Assembly (NCBI GenBank): GCA_910584635.1
Contig: CAJUBA010000013.1
Coordinates: 1 to 42,267, forward strand
DNA: 42,267 nucleotides
DNA from: an uncultured Christensenella sp.
GTDB lineage: Bacteria > Bacillota > Clostridia > Christensenellales > UBA3700
Direction of reading: 5' to 3'
The notes beneath the pieces were generated by a model. It did no database searches. It had not been told where the DNA came from and saw only the letters and a list, made by a program, of their open reading frames with translations. A program made the translations under genes and the position numbers. This document shows, piece after piece, positions 6,863 through 15,796 of the stretch (the stretch's first letter is position 1; each line of letters begins with the position of its first letter).

Positions 6863-8872
6863 TTATTTAGTTACACTCTCTTTGCTCTTTTTGGGTTCCG
6901 CGGGAACGCCTATCGAGTAGTATTTCATCTGAGAGCCAAGCGGCGTGAACAACTCGCCTCCTCCGGTATAGAATTTGCCGAAATATTCGACAAACTGCAA
7001 TCTGGAATTATGCACGTACGCTCCAAGCGCATTGATAGCGACGTTGAAAGTATGCCCTATGATATATATGACTATCGATACGATAATACCTAAAAACTTG
7101 ATAGGTACCATTCCCGAAATAACTTCCGCTATTTGATTGAAAACCATTGCGATAACGCCCGTAGCCAAACCAAGTCCGAATATACGGGTATAACTCATTA
7201 AATCGGAGAAGAAATTGATTATTCCGTACAGACTTGAAAAAGCGCCCGTAACTTTCTTCGCTCCCTTTTTGCCGAACGTACCGGACAGCATCAAAAGCGC
7301 CGCTCCCAATACAATCAACACGATACCCACCGTTTTTGCCCACGCGCCTATCTTTCCGGCAAGCGCAAATCCGCCTATACCCAAAGCGAGGAAATACCAA
7401 CTAAACGCCGAAGATATACCCCAAATCGGCTGCTTCGCTCTTATTAGCGCGACCATATTTATCGCCATGCCGACAAACATCTGAATCAGACCTATCGCCA
7501 AACTAACGACGAGCAACGGCATAGGTTCTTCTATCGGATTAAACCAACACCACATACCTATATCCGACGCGCTGACTCCGAAGTACGAACCGAATAAAAA
7601 TCCCCATATAAGCGTGGATATACCGCCCATAAATATGACTTTGACCAAATTCAATTCCCCTTTCGGCGGTCTGCGTATAGCCAAAACTATACCCGCGCCC
7701 AGCGTAAGCAATAAACCGTAACCTGCGTCCGAAAGCATCATACCGAACATCAAGAAGAAGAAAAACGCAACGCCCGGATTGGGATCAATCTCTTTATAGA
7801 ATGGTACCGAATACATGTTTGTGATACACTCGTAAGGAGCAACGACTGCGTTGTTTATAGCCAAAGTCGGAGGAGTTTCACTCTCCAAAGGCGCTCTTAT
7901 GGAAAACGCCAACGAAAGCGGACTCTTTTCAAGTTCGTCGTTTACGCGTTGCTCTTCGCTTTCGGGCAACCATGCTTCTAAATAATACGCCGACTGCGTT
8001 TCTTTAGTAGCGTTACGGCTTTCCAATTTAGCGACTTCAAGATTGAGATAATCGTAAAGACGTTTTACGTCGTCGATTATCGATTCGAAAGTCATTATAG
8101 TTTCCACAACCGAAAAATACCGTTTCTCGTTGTCTTCAAGACGGGACTTGCTTTCTGATTCAATCTCGCTTGCAGTCTTATCCGAATCAAAAGAACATTG
8201 AGAAAATTCCACTTCGTTTAGAATTTCCTGCAACGCATCTTTATTCTCTTTACCTATTATTATCGCCACTCCGCTGGAAATTTCCGCATCGAATACCTCA
8301 TACTCTCCGCCTATTTCCTTTATCTTTTCCAACAAAGGCAAATTGGTGTTTCTGACTTCGCCCAACGATACGCTTACGTTCGCCGTGTCCTTGAATTTAG
8401 AAAAAGCCGTAGACATTTTCATATACGGAGCAAGTGAAGAAATAACGCTTTTTTCTTTTTGAGAGTTGGCTTTAAGCGCGATAATTTCGTCTTTTAACTC
8501 TTTTAGGTTGTTAATTTGAGTAAAAATATCGGTTTCTATCTCAGATATTTTTTCGAAATTTTCAAAAGTAATTACCGTTTTGGTAGCAAACATACCCGGA
8601 CCTTTAGCCGGAACGTAATCTATTTTGTGGTCTTTCGCAAGTTTTTTAGCGGTAACTTTATAATCTTTGAGAGTTTGAAGACAGAATTCGAGTTTTGCTA
8701 TCTTCAATTTGCTTTCGTCGATATCCTGTTGAATATCGGTAGAACGCATCTTTTCTATTTCGGGCGTAGCGGTAACTTCCGCGCAACCCAACTTGTGCAG
8801 TTTTTTAATTAAAGTATTACGCTCGGATACGTTGCCTATCAAAAGCAACTTACGCATATTACTTATTGCCAT
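6863..8872 (-). CDS. ntpI: V-type ATP synthase subunit I (a subunit, stator ion channel)
   Basis: A 669-residue stator subunit. The N-terminal half (to about residue 360) is soluble and coiled-coil rich. The C-terminal half is a membrane domain with about seven or eight helices starting near FFFFLMFGMMLSDAGYGLLL, a conserved motif of the V_ATPase_I family. The segment containing LMSYTRIFGLGLATGVIAMVFN holds the conserved membrane arginine expected to release the ion from the K ring. It overlaps the upstream stalk gene by 14 bases. It works with the K ring to make the two half-channels. Confidence 0.96.
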   Translation of the reverse strand: MAISNMRKLLLIGNVSERNTLIKKLHKLGCAEVTATPEIEKMRSTDIQQDIDESKLKIAKLEFCLQTLKDYKVTAKKLAKDHKIDYVPAKGPGMFATKTVITFENFEKISEIETDIFTQINNLKELKDEIIALKANSQKEKSVISSLAPYMKMSTAFSKFKDTANVSVSLGEVRNTNLPLLEKIKEIGGEYEVFDAEISSGVAIIIGKENKDALQEILNEVEFSQCSFDSDKTASEIESESKSRLEDNEKRYFSVVETIMTFESIIDDVKRLYDYLNLEVAKLESRNATKETQSAYYLEAWLPESEEQRVNDELEKSPLSLAFSIRAPLESETPPTLAINNAVVAPYECITNMYSVPFYKEIDPNPGVAFFFFLMFGMMLSDAGYGLLLTLGAGIVLAIRRPPKGELNLVKVIFMGGISTLIWGFLFGSYFGVSASDIGMWCWFNPIEEPMPLLVVSLAIGLIQMFVGMAINMVALIRAKQPIWGISSAFSWYFLALGIGGFALAGKIGAWAKTVGIVLIVLGAALLMLSGTFGKKGAKKVTGAFSSLYGIINFFSDLMSYTRIFGLGLATGVIAMVFNQIAEVISGMVPIKFLGIIVSIVIYIIGHTFNVAINALGAYVHNSRLQFVEYFGKFYTGGGELFTPLGSQMKYYSIGVPAEPKKSKESVTK

Positions 8873-9185
8873 ACTTTGCCTTCAATTCCTGTTTAATAGC
8901 CTCGTAAACTTGTTTTTTCTTATCATTAGATATATTTCCGAGATCGGCGATAGACGATTGAGTTTCCTTCAAGCGTTCCGCTCTTGCGGCTTCGCCGTCG
9001 CCCAATCCTCTTTGAGTAGCCTCGCGTTCCTTAGCGAACTGCGCGTCTTTTGCGACGTCGTACATTTGCTTCGCCTGCTTTTTCGCTTCGCTTACGATCT
9101 CGTTTGATCTGTTCACGGATTCTTTTATTATATCCTTGGCCTTGTCTTCGGCGTCGATTATGCTGTCTATCATCTCTTCGATCAT
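8859..9185 (-). CDS. Small V-type ATPase peripheral stalk subunit (G/H type)
   Basis: A 108-residue, almost entirely charged and helical protein that is Ala-, Glu- and Lys-rich with no membrane segment. This is what the partner of subunit E looks like (named NtpF in Enterococcus hirae, subunit H or G elsewhere). Sequence identity in this family is low, so the call relies on composition, length and position at the head of the ATPase genes, just before ntpI. A GGAGAG site precedes the ATG. The gene starts 20 bases after rpiB. Confidence 0.8.
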   Translation of the reverse strand: MIEEMIDSIIDAEDKAKDIIKESVNRSNEIVSEAKKQAKQMYDVAKDAQFAKEREATQRGLGDGEAARAERLKETQSSIADLGNISNDKKKQVYEAIKQELKAKYGNK

Positions 9186-9205
9186 TTTCGATACTCTCCG
9201 ATAGT

Positions 9206-9655
9206 TTATTTGAAATACTTGTTTTCTATCGCCGTTATTTTACCCACTCTTCCGGTATGTCTTCCGCCCTCAAATGGAGTATTGAGCCATACTTTGGTCA
9301 TTTCTTCGGCGAGTTCCTCCGACACGACTCTGCCGCCCATGGCGATTATATTGGCGTCGTTGTGCTGAGCGCACATTTGCGCCGTAAACAAGTCGTGGCA
9401 AACCGCCGCTCTTATTCCTTTAACTTTGTTTGCCGCTATGCTGATTCCTATTCCCGTACCGCAAAGGACAATGCCTTTATCCGCCTTGCCTTGAGATACC
9501 GCTTCCGCCACTTTGAGCGCGTAATCCGGATAATCTACGGACGAGGAATCGAAACATCCGAAATCAATAATTTCAATACCGTTTTCTTTAAGAACTTTTT
9601 CCACAGCGGGCTTGATTGTTATGCCGCCGTGATCGCATCCTAACGCTATTTTCAT
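9206..9655 (-). CDS. rpiB: Ribose-5-phosphate isomerase B
   Basis: Interconverts ribose 5-phosphate and ribulose 5-phosphate in the pentose phosphate pathway. The 149-residue protein shows the RpiB/LacA signatures: GCDHGG near the N-terminus, VDYPDYA, the catalytic-cysteine loop LCGTGIGISIAANK, and HNDANIIAMGGR. A GTG six bases upstream could extend the frame, but it coincides with the GAGGTG ribosome site, so the ATG at 9655 is preferred. It has its own promoter and is followed after 20 bases by the V-ATPase genes, so it is probably the first gene of that operon. With tsaC and ywlE next door, this matches the ywlC-ywlE-rpiB neighbourhood known from Bacillus subtilis. Confidence 0.95.
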   Translation of the reverse strand: MKIALGCDHGGITIKPAVEKVLKENGIEIIDFGCFDSSSVDYPDYALKVAEAVSQGKADKGIVLCGTGIGISIAANKVKGIRAAVCHDLFTAQMCAQHNDANIIAMGGRVVSEELAEEMTKVWLNTPFEGGRHTGRVGKITAIENKYFK

Positions 9656-9680
9656 ACTCACCTCTTAATTATATACAGAT

Positions 9681-9709
9681 ATTCTACCATAATTTTCCAA
9701 CATTTGCAA
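9681..9709 (-). promoter_or_regulatory. Promoter of rpiB and the V-ATPase operon
   Basis: On the minus strand, TTGCAA (9704-9709) and TAGAAT (9681-9686) are separated by 17 bases, with predicted initiation about 19 bases before the rpiB ATG. It is the only clear promoter before the ATPase genes up to the ntpB-ntpD gap. Confidence 0.65.
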
Positions 9710-9768
9710 CACCCAATACGTTTTATTATATATTATTTACAAACTTGAAACGTTGTTTACATTTCCTT

Positions 9769-10215
9769 TTAATTTGTTTGGGTAATTTCAAACAGTTTTT
9801 TCACTATTGCGTCCATAGCGTCGCGAAGTTGCTTTTCCACGTTCCTATACGCCTGCATATCCCCTCCGTAAGGATCGGAAATATCCCCCGCGCCCGTGAT
9901 GTCGTCAATGCAAAACAGTTTTTTTTCTTCGACAAGACCTTTAAGCATTTCTTTATGTCCTTTCGTCATCGTAACTACCATATCGCTGTTATCCACAAGT
10001 TTCTGCGTAACAGGCTGAGAAGTATGGGTAAAGAAAATGCCCATAGATTCGATAATTTCGGACGTATTTTCGCTCATATCCTCGCCGTAGCCGCAACACA
10101 CTCCGACGCTGTCTGTTTCGATAGAAAGATTTTCTTTATCTATCTTTTGTTGCAAAACCGCTTGCGCCAAGGGCGATCTGCAGGTATTTCCCGTACAGAC
10201 AAAAAGTATTTTCAT
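9769..10215 (-). CDS. ywlE: Low-molecular-weight protein arginine/tyrosine phosphatase
   Basis: A 148-residue phosphatase of the LMW-PTP fold. The P-loop C7-TGNTC-R13 followed by SP is at the N-terminus, and the general acid lies in the DISDPYGGD segment near the C-terminus. In Bacillus subtilis the YwlE protein dephosphorylates arginine phosphate; the Thr after the first catalytic-loop glycine (CTGNTCR) is also seen in such enzymes, so an arginine phosphatase role is possible but not proven. Its ATG overlaps the tsaC stop by four bases (ATGA), giving a manA-tsaC-ywlE transcript. Confidence 0.9.
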   Translation of the reverse strand: MKILFVCTGNTCRSPLAQAVLQQKIDKENLSIETDSVGVCCGYGEDMSENTSEIIESMGIFFTHTSQPVTQKLVDNSDMVVTMTKGHKEMLKGLVEEKKLFCIDDITGAGDISDPYGGDMQAYRNVEKQLRDAMDAIVKKLFEITQTN

Positions 10216-11201
10216 ACGCGTTTACCTCCGCTTGCCTTTTCTATTCTGTTCATAACGGACGCGGCTATTCCTTTGTCGCCGAAATCCTGACAGATTATAA
10301 ATCCGAACTTCTTTTGCGCTTCGTGCATTGAAGAATAGATATTTCTCATAACGTCTTCGTCGCTTTTTCCCAAATCTATACAGTCGCAATTTCCTATTTT
10401 CGCGACTTCGGCTATAAAATCGCTGTTTGCGAGTATAACGGGTTTTCTGTCTTTTTCTTCGTCATAAATCTTTACGGCGGTTTGCGCGGAAGAAGAAACC
10501 ACCATTTCGCAATCGGGCGCGTAATGTCTGTACTTCATGCCCGGCGCTTTCGCAACGACTATCTTTCCTTCAAACGTCTTTACTCCGCCGAGTACGTCCG
10601 CCAACATTGCGGGCGTAATCGCTCCTGGACGCAAAATCGTAGGGACTTCGCAAGTCATGTCGATAATAGTAGACTCAATACCGACGTTGCATTCCCCGCC
10701 TTGCAAAATAAGCGGTATTCTGCCGTTCATATCTTCAAAAACGTGTTCTGCCGACGTAGGACTTATTTTCGTAGAAGTATTCGCAGAAGGCGCGCATATA
10801 GGGACTCGACAGGCTTTAATAAATTCCGTCGCAACAACGTGCGCGGGAAACCTGATTCCGACAGTAGGAAGACCTGCGGATACTTCATCGGGTACGCAGT
10901 CGGCTTTTTTCAATATGACGGTAATTGGTCCCGGCATAAACGCGTCGATGACCGCTTTTGCCTGATTGGATATTTCGACTGCGACTCTGTCGATATCGGA
11001 TTTATCGGCGACGTGAACTATAAGAGGATTGTCGGCAGGTCTGCCTTTCGCCTCAAATATCTTTTTTACCGCTTTCTTATCCAACGCGTTGGCGCCCAAT
11101 CCGTACACGGTTTCGGTAGGGAAAGCAACCACTTCCCCTTTTCTAATAAGTTCAACCGCTTTTTCCAAGCCGTCTTCCAAAGTCAAAATTTCCGTCAGCA
11201 T
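10212..11201 (-). CDS. tsaC: L-threonylcarbamoyladenylate synthase (Sua5 type)
   Basis: Makes threonylcarbamoyl-AMP from threonine, bicarbonate and ATP, the first step of t6A37 tRNA modification. The YrdC domain covers about residues 10-200, with the FPTETVYGLGANA and KGRPADNPLIVHV motifs and the GLPTVGIRFPAHV and CAPSANTS blocks. The C-terminal Sua5 domain (to residue 329) includes PGMKYRHYAPDCEM, the linker motif typical of the long form. It lies between manA (11 bases upstream) and ywlE (four-base overlap). Confidence 0.95.
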   Translation of the reverse strand: MLTEILTLEDGLEKAVELIRKGEVVAFPTETVYGLGANALDKKAVKKIFEAKGRPADNPLIVHVADKSDIDRVAVEISNQAKAVIDAFMPGPITVILKKADCVPDEVSAGLPTVGIRFPAHVVATEFIKACRVPICAPSANTSTKISPTSAEHVFEDMNGRIPLILQGGECNVGIESTIIDMTCEVPTILRPGAITPAMLADVLGGVKTFEGKIVVAKAPGMKYRHYAPDCEMVVSSSAQTAVKIYDEEKDRKPVILANSDFIAEVAKIGNCDCIDLGKSDEDVMRNIYSSMHEAQKKFGFIICQDFGDKGIAASVMNRIEKASGGKRV

Positions 11202-11212
11202 AAGTTATCCTA

Positions 11213-12163
11213 TCAGCAATACGCTTTTATCGCTTTTATTTTACCGTAAATATCGGTTTTTCCCGAATTCGCAGGCAAAAATACCGTATCGCCTTGGTCC
11301 AACGAGATACAACTTCCGTTCGCCATTATTGCGCCGTGTCCTTCAACAATAGTAACGGATACAAACGAAGATCCGTCGACATCAAATGAATATTCTTCTT
11401 CGCAAACTATTTCTTCGACTGTAAAATATTCGCATTCGGCAAGTCTTACAATGTTGCCGTCTATTCTTTTACAAGTTTCGTTGACTTTTACCGTCTTAGA
11501 CGAATCGGTTACATCCAAAGCCTTATCGATATGCAATTCTCTTTTGTTGCCGTCTTTGTCGGTACGTTCGTAATCGTAAAGTCTGTAAGTAATAGAAGAG
11601 TTTTGCTGAACTTCGCAGATAAGCAAGCCTCCGCATATAGCGTGTACCGTACCCGACGGAATAAACAGACAGTCGCCTTTTTTAACCTTTATGAAATTAA
11701 GATACTGTGTAACTGTACCGTTATTAAGACAGTCTTTCAACTCATCCTTAGTCAACGGTTTTTCAAAACCGCAGTATACTCCGCTTCCTTCCTCGCAATC
11801 CACGATATACCACATCTCGGTTTTTCCGTACTCGCCTTCGTTTTTAAGAGCGTATTCGTCGCCCGGATGAACTTGTATAGACAAATCGGCTTTGCTATCG
11901 ATTAGTTTGATAAGTATAGGGAAAAAATTAAAAGTTTTCCCCTTCTCTCCCAAAAAATCAGGATTCTGCGCGATTACGTCCGAAAGAACGCAATTGGAAT
12001 ACTCGCCGTTGATAACGGCGCTTTCGCCTTTGGGATTGCATGAGAGTTCCCAACTTTCGGCGATATTATCCCCGTCGGTATGCTTGTTCCATTTTTGCGC
12101 GAGTTTGTTTCCTCCCCATACCGTTTGAACGGTTGTAGGATTTAGTTTCATCGGATAAATCAT
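11213..12163 (-). CDS. manA: Mannose-6-phosphate isomerase, class I short type
   Basis: Interconverts mannose 6-phosphate and fructose 6-phosphate. The 316-residue cupin enzyme is of the short type common in Bacillota. The zinc ligands are visible in QVHPGDEYA, the glutamate of GKTEMWYI, and the histidine of IPSGTVHAI; the substrate arginine is in SSITYRLYDYER. It lies 32 bases downstream of the histidine kinase and directly upstream of tsaC, and may be co-transcribed with both. It could supply mannose phosphates for surface glycans or feed mannose into glycolysis. Confidence 0.95.
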   Translation of the reverse strand: MIYPMKLNPTTVQTVWGGNKLAQKWNKHTDGDNIAESWELSCNPKGESAVINGEYSNCVLSDVIAQNPDFLGEKGKTFNFFPILIKLIDSKADLSIQVHPGDEYALKNEGEYGKTEMWYIVDCEEGSGVYCGFEKPLTKDELKDCLNNGTVTQYLNFIKVKKGDCLFIPSGTVHAICGGLLICEVQQNSSITYRLYDYERTDKDGNKRELHIDKALDVTDSSKTVKVNETCKRIDGNIVRLAECEYFTVEEIVCEEEYSFDVDGSSFVSVTIVEGHGAIMANGSCISLDQGDTVFLPANSGKTDIYGKIKAIKAYC

Positions 12164-12195
12164 TTATTATACCTCGTTTACTTAATACTTTTTTA

Positions 12196-13998
12196 TCAAC
12201 ATTCTATCAGCCTTTTGGGAAAAGTAACTTTGAATTCCGTTCCCTCGTCCGGCGCGCTGTTCAGAGAAATCTTTCCCCCGTGAATAAGCGCTATTCTCTT
12301 GACGATTGCAAGTCCTAGTCCCGTCGAACTTTCGTTGGTATAAGTCCTGCATGCGTCAACCTTGTAGAATCTTTCGAAGAGTCTGCTTTGATGTTCCTTT
12401 GCGATTCCTATACCGTCGTCCTTGACTTTTATTGAAATATTGCCCTCTCCGTTTTCCACGGCAATCCATACGTGTCCGCCGGGTTTATTGTATTTGATAG
12501 CGTTGTTTACAAGATTGGACGTCAACGTCTGAATCATTTTCTTTCTGCCTATGAACTCGCCGCCGCCTTCCAAAGATATTTCCACTGACTTGCTTTGAGC
12601 CACGCCTTGCAATTCTTCGACAACGGTTTTACATACCTCGCCCAAATCGAATTTACTAATCTCTTCGTTTTCGAGATCGGCGTCGAGTTTTGAAAGTTTG
12701 AGCATATCGTCGATAAGCGAACGCATACGCGAAGCGTTGCTGTTGATTTCTTTTATACATTTGTCAAGTTGCGATTTCGACACGCCGTCCATAGTCATGA
12801 GTTCGGAATAACCGCTTATCGCCGTAAGCGGCGTTTTCAGTTCATGCGATGCGTTGGCGAAAAATTCGCTTCTTATCTTAGCGGAATTGACTTCCATAGT
12901 TACGTTGGTAAACACTATCAACATAACTTCGCCCGTTATAACGTCCTTTTCTTCAATGGTATTGAACGCGGTTTCCACGCGATAAACGTCTTCGCCTATC
13001 TGCACTTCTCCGACGTAATACTTGCCGTCGCTTAATGACTGTCTTAGCGCATCGAGCAATTCCGCGTTGTTTACGATATATCCGAGGTCGACGCCTACCA
13101 CCGCGTCGCTTTTCATTCCGAATATCTCCAGCGCCGCGCCGTTTGTAAGCACGACTCTTCCGCTCTCCGACACTACTATTATTCCTTGATTTACCGATTG
13201 CAACAATATCGAAGATTTTTTCTGCTCGTACTGCAAGTTGATGAAATTCTTGGAAATTTCCCCCGCGAGATCGTCTATCTTAGTCATTACCGCCTTGAAT
13301 TCCGGGAAATTCAAAGTCTGCGGGATTTGGCTTTGAGTGTACTCTCCGTTGTTTATATCCACCAAAATCCTTTCAATTTTCTCAAAAGGAATAGTCGCGA
13401 ATTTTATATTAAAAGTAAGCGCTATATAAGACGCGAATATTACGCCTATCCATATTACCACAGCCAAAACGACTACGATAAAATAAGGTCCGCTATTGTA
13501 TATAACGTCTATAGAACTTACAAACAGTATATAACCGTCGCGAAAATGCGAGTTTTCCACCTTTACGGCGTAATTTAGCGTAGTCCCCGATTCGTACAAC
13601 TTACCTATAAAAAACGCTTCTCCGTTTTTCATTACTTTGTTAAGTTGTCTTGGCTTAATGGAATCCGCTTCTATTTTTTCGCCTTCTACTATTTGTATTT
13701 CGTCTGTTTCGGGATTTTTTACTCTTTGGTCTCCGCCGTATATTACGGATTTATTGCTTCCGAATACCGCGAACTTGTAAAAACTGTCTCGAGATTTGAC
13801 ATTTTGCAATCTCTGTTCTATATCTTCGTTGTTTACCGCCAATTTCAGTTGTTCTATCAGCGAATCGGACTCTTGCGCAAGATATTTTTTGGAATTGTCT
13901 ATCGTATACATATTAAACAAAAGAAAAGTCAAAGCGACGGTTACGAATACCGCCACCGTCATAATCAAAACCACTCTTGTCAAAATTTTATCTTTCAT
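12196..13998 (-). CDS. PhoR-like membrane sensor histidine kinase
   Basis: A 600-residue sensor kinase. A first membrane helix lies at about residues 8-29, an extracytoplasmic sensor region of about 130 residues follows, and a second helix lies at about 170-195. A linker and a PAS-like domain (about 262-370) precede the HisKA domain with phospho-acceptor H385 (ASHELKTPL). The HATPase domain has N-box residues near LVNNAIKYN (about 496-504), DDGIGI (528-532) and STGLGLAIV. Its partner is surely the adjacent response regulator, but a terminator and a separate promoter lie in the 135 bases between them, so expression can be uncoupled. The PhoR assignment is by architecture; the signal is unknown. 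Confidence 0.92.
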   Translation of the reverse strand: MKDKILTRVVLIMTVAVFVTVALTFLLFNMYTIDNSKKYLAQESDSLIEQLKLAVNNEDIEQRLQNVKSRDSFYKFAVFGSNKSVIYGGDQRVKNPETDEIQIVEGEKIEADSIKPRQLNKVMKNGEAFFIGKLYESGTTLNYAVKVENSHFRDGYILFVSSIDVIYNSGPYFIVVVLAVVIWIGVIFASYIALTFNIKFATIPFEKIERILVDINNGEYTQSQIPQTLNFPEFKAVMTKIDDLAGEISKNFINLQYEQKKSSILLQSVNQGIIVVSESGRVVLTNGAALEIFGMKSDAVVGVDLGYIVNNAELLDALRQSLSDGKYYVGEVQIGEDVYRVETAFNTIEEKDVITGEVMLIVFTNVTMEVNSAKIRSEFFANASHELKTPLTAISGYSELMTMDGVSKSQLDKCIKEINSNASRMRSLIDDMLKLSKLDADLENEEISKFDLGEVCKTVVEELQGVAQSKSVEISLEGGGEFIGRKKMIQTLTSNLVNNAIKYNKPGGHVWIAVENGEGNISIKVKDDGIGIAKEHQSRLFERFYKVDACRTYTNESSTGLGLAIVKRIALIHGGKISLNSAPDEGTEFKVTFPKRLIEC

Positions 13999-14059
13999 AG
14001 ATTTTCCGTACGATTACAAACACCCCAAAAAAGGGGCGCGCAAATTCGTTTACGCGTAT

Positions 14060-14089
14060 ATTATATAACCTGTAAACGTTAAAAGTCAA
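14060..14089 (-). promoter_or_regulatory. Promoter of the histidine kinase gene
   Basis: TTGACT (plus 14084-14089) and TATAAT (plus 14060-14065) on the minus strand, spacer 18. It sits immediately after the response-regulator terminator, so the kinase-manA-tsaC-ywlE genes can be transcribed independently of the regulator. Confidence 0.6.
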
Positions 14090-14124
14090 TAAATATAAAA
14101 GGCGCAATCTTTTTGACTGCGCCC
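14090..14124 (-). terminator. Terminator after the response regulator
   Basis: On the minus strand GGCGCA (plus 14118-14123) pairs with TGCGCC (plus 14101-14106), followed by TTTTATATTT. It is ten bases past the stop codon of the regulator. Confidence 0.7.
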
Positions 14125-14133
14125 GCAAGTTTG

Positions 14134-14820
14134 TCAGTTACTGCAAAACTTATATCCTACTCCTCTTATCGTAGATATGAGTTGTTTATCCGTATAAGCG
14201 CTCAATTTGCTTCTAAGCGATTTGATGTGCATATCCAAAGTACGCGTTTCTCCCACGAAATCGTAATCCCATACTTGCGAAAGTATGGCGTCTCTTTTTA
14301 CTACGCAGTCGGCATTTTTCATCAAAAGCGCCAACAGATTGTATTCTTTCAGAGTCAACGCGACAGCCTGCCCCTCTACGTATACGGCATGCTCGGCATT
14401 GTTTATCTTTACGACGGAACATTCCAAAGTTTCTTCGTCCGCTTTCTTTACTCCCGTCTTACGCAAGTTTGCTTTAACTCTTGCGATGAGTTCCAACATA
14501 CCGAAGGGTTTTGCAATATAGTCGTCGGCGCCGGCGTCAAGACCTCTTACTTTAATATTCTCGTCGCCTTTCGCGCTTGCAATAATGACAGGTATATCCT
14601 TCGTCTTTGAATCGGATTTGAGCAGAGAAAGGGCTTTGAGTCCGTCCATTCCCGGCAACATCAAATCAAGTATTATTATATCGCAAGTTTCATTTTCCAA
14701 CGCGCTGAACATATCTTCCGCGCAAACGAAACTTTTGCAATCAAACTTATCTTCAAACGCTATTTCGTAGAGTCCTCTTATACTCTCGTCGTCCTCGACG
14801 ACAAATACTTTGTATTCCAT
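14134..14820 (-). CDS. OmpR/PhoB-family response regulator
   Basis: A 228-residue two-component regulator. The receiver domain (1-118) has the acidic pocket E9-D10-D11, phosphorylation site D52 (ILDLMLPGMDG) and K104 (AKPFG). The winged-helix DNA-binding domain (about 130-228) carries the TLKEYNLLALL and VWDYDFVGETRTLDMHIKSLRSKL motifs and ends in IRGVGYKF. It precedes its kinase. Direct TTTACA-type repeats lie 95-120 bases upstream of its start and could be autoregulatory sites. Which stimulus it answers cannot be read from the sequence. Confidence 0.93.
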   Translation of the reverse strand: MEYKVFVVEDDESIRGLYEIAFEDKFDCKSFVCAEDMFSALENETCDIIILDLMLPGMDGLKALSLLKSDSKTKDIPVIIASAKGDENIKVRGLDAGADDYIAKPFGMLELIARVKANLRKTGVKKADEETLECSVVKINNAEHAVYVEGQAVALTLKEYNLLALLMKNADCVVKRDAILSQVWDYDFVGETRTLDMHIKSLRSKLSAYTDKQLISTIRGVGYKFCSN

Positions 14821-14859
14821 TTTTTCTCCTTTAAGTCAAAACACCGTTTTCTATTATTC

Positions 14860-14888
14860 AGTCTACCATAAAGTATTTCAAGTGTAAA
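14860..14888 (-). promoter_or_regulatory. Putative promoter of the response regulator
   Basis: TTTACA (plus 14883-14888) and TAGACT (plus 14860-14865) with spacer 17 on the minus strand; an alternative TTGAAA/AATAAT pair overlaps it. Upstream, between 14918 and 14934, the direct repeat TTTACAAAAT/TTTACATTTC (plus strand, ten-base period) resembles the TTAACA-type repeats bound by PhoP-like regulators. Confidence 0.4.
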
Positions 14889-14944
14889 TACCCATTACAA
14901 AAAACTGAAAATAAATTTACAAAATTTTACATTTCGCAAAAATA

Positions 14945-15742
14945 TCAGATTTTAACTCCGTAAAAATCGCAATCGAATCTATCGCCGAGTTGAGAAGGCG
15001 TTTTAATATATTCATAAAACTCTATTGCATATTTGCCTACTTCAACAAGGGACTCTTTCATGATTTCGTCTATACGCTCGCGCACTACCGCGCAATTTTC
15101 GTTATCCTGTTTTTTTACGAGTATATCCAAGCCCGCTTCGTTTCCCGTAGCCTTAAAAGCGAAATGCAAAAAACTTCTCGTCAACTTATTTTGCGACGAT
15201 ATGATTTTGGTAAAAACTTTTCTGCTTTTCAGCGTCTTTTTGATATTCGCCGGCGTAGTATTCATATATTTCGCGACAATCTCTCTTACCTGCTCGTCAT
15301 TCACTTGAAATCTGAGGTACTTATTCGAATAGGGATTTTCTCCTGTCTTAATAAGAAGTTTTCTATCGTAATCCGTTTCTATAATAAAATGTTTTTCCAC
15401 TTTCTCAGATTCGACTTTTCTTATATACGGATGTATAGCGCTGTCGAGAATAAAATGCGTAAAATAACCGGCAAGAAATGCAATATCTCTTTCGGCATGA
15501 CAACTCCCCGACGCGCTCTCTTTGAATCTGTTCATTTGCTCCTTAAAATTTTCTCTGTGTAAATGCGAGCCGTAACTTCTTACGTCGTTTTTCTTATAAG
15601 GTTTGTAATAAAAAAGCAAATCTCCGCCGCCCGACCCTGCGTCGTAAAACTTCCTGTTGTTTTCGACAATCCGCTTCAACTCTTCGGGAAATTTATCTAC
15701 GCATTTGTCGGCAAAATAATAATGCGCGTAAACTGATGGCAT
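14945..15742 (-). CDS. Zinc-dependent phospholipase C family protein
   Basis: A 265-residue protein with the pattern of the zinc-dependent phospholipase C family (S1/P1-nuclease-like fold). Visible are an N-terminal PSVYAHYYFADKC, a GSGGGDLLFYYKP segment with the Asp expected as a metal ligand, SHLHRENF, and AGYFTHFILDSAIHPYI, which supplies His and Asp ligands. No signal peptide is present, unlike secreted clostridial alpha-toxin, so it is probably cytoplasmic and may act on another phosphoester. An AGGAG site nine bases before the ATG supports the start. It follows the TetR gene by 54 bases and is probably controlled by it. Confidence 0.8.
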   Translation of the reverse strand: MPSVYAHYYFADKCVDKFPEELKRIVENNRKFYDAGSGGGDLLFYYKPYKKNDVRSYGSHLHRENFKEQMNRFKESASGSCHAERDIAFLAGYFTHFILDSAIHPYIRKVESEKVEKHFIIETDYDRKLLIKTGENPYSNKYLRFQVNDEQVREIVAKYMNTTPANIKKTLKSRKVFTKIISSQNKLTRSFLHFAFKATGNEAGLDILVKKQDNENCAVVRERIDEIMKESLVEVGKYAIEFYEYIKTPSQLGDRFDCDFYGVKI

Positions 15743-15796
15743 ATTTCACACTCCTGTTTCTTAAAATACATTCTTCAATCTTAAATCTTAATATAT

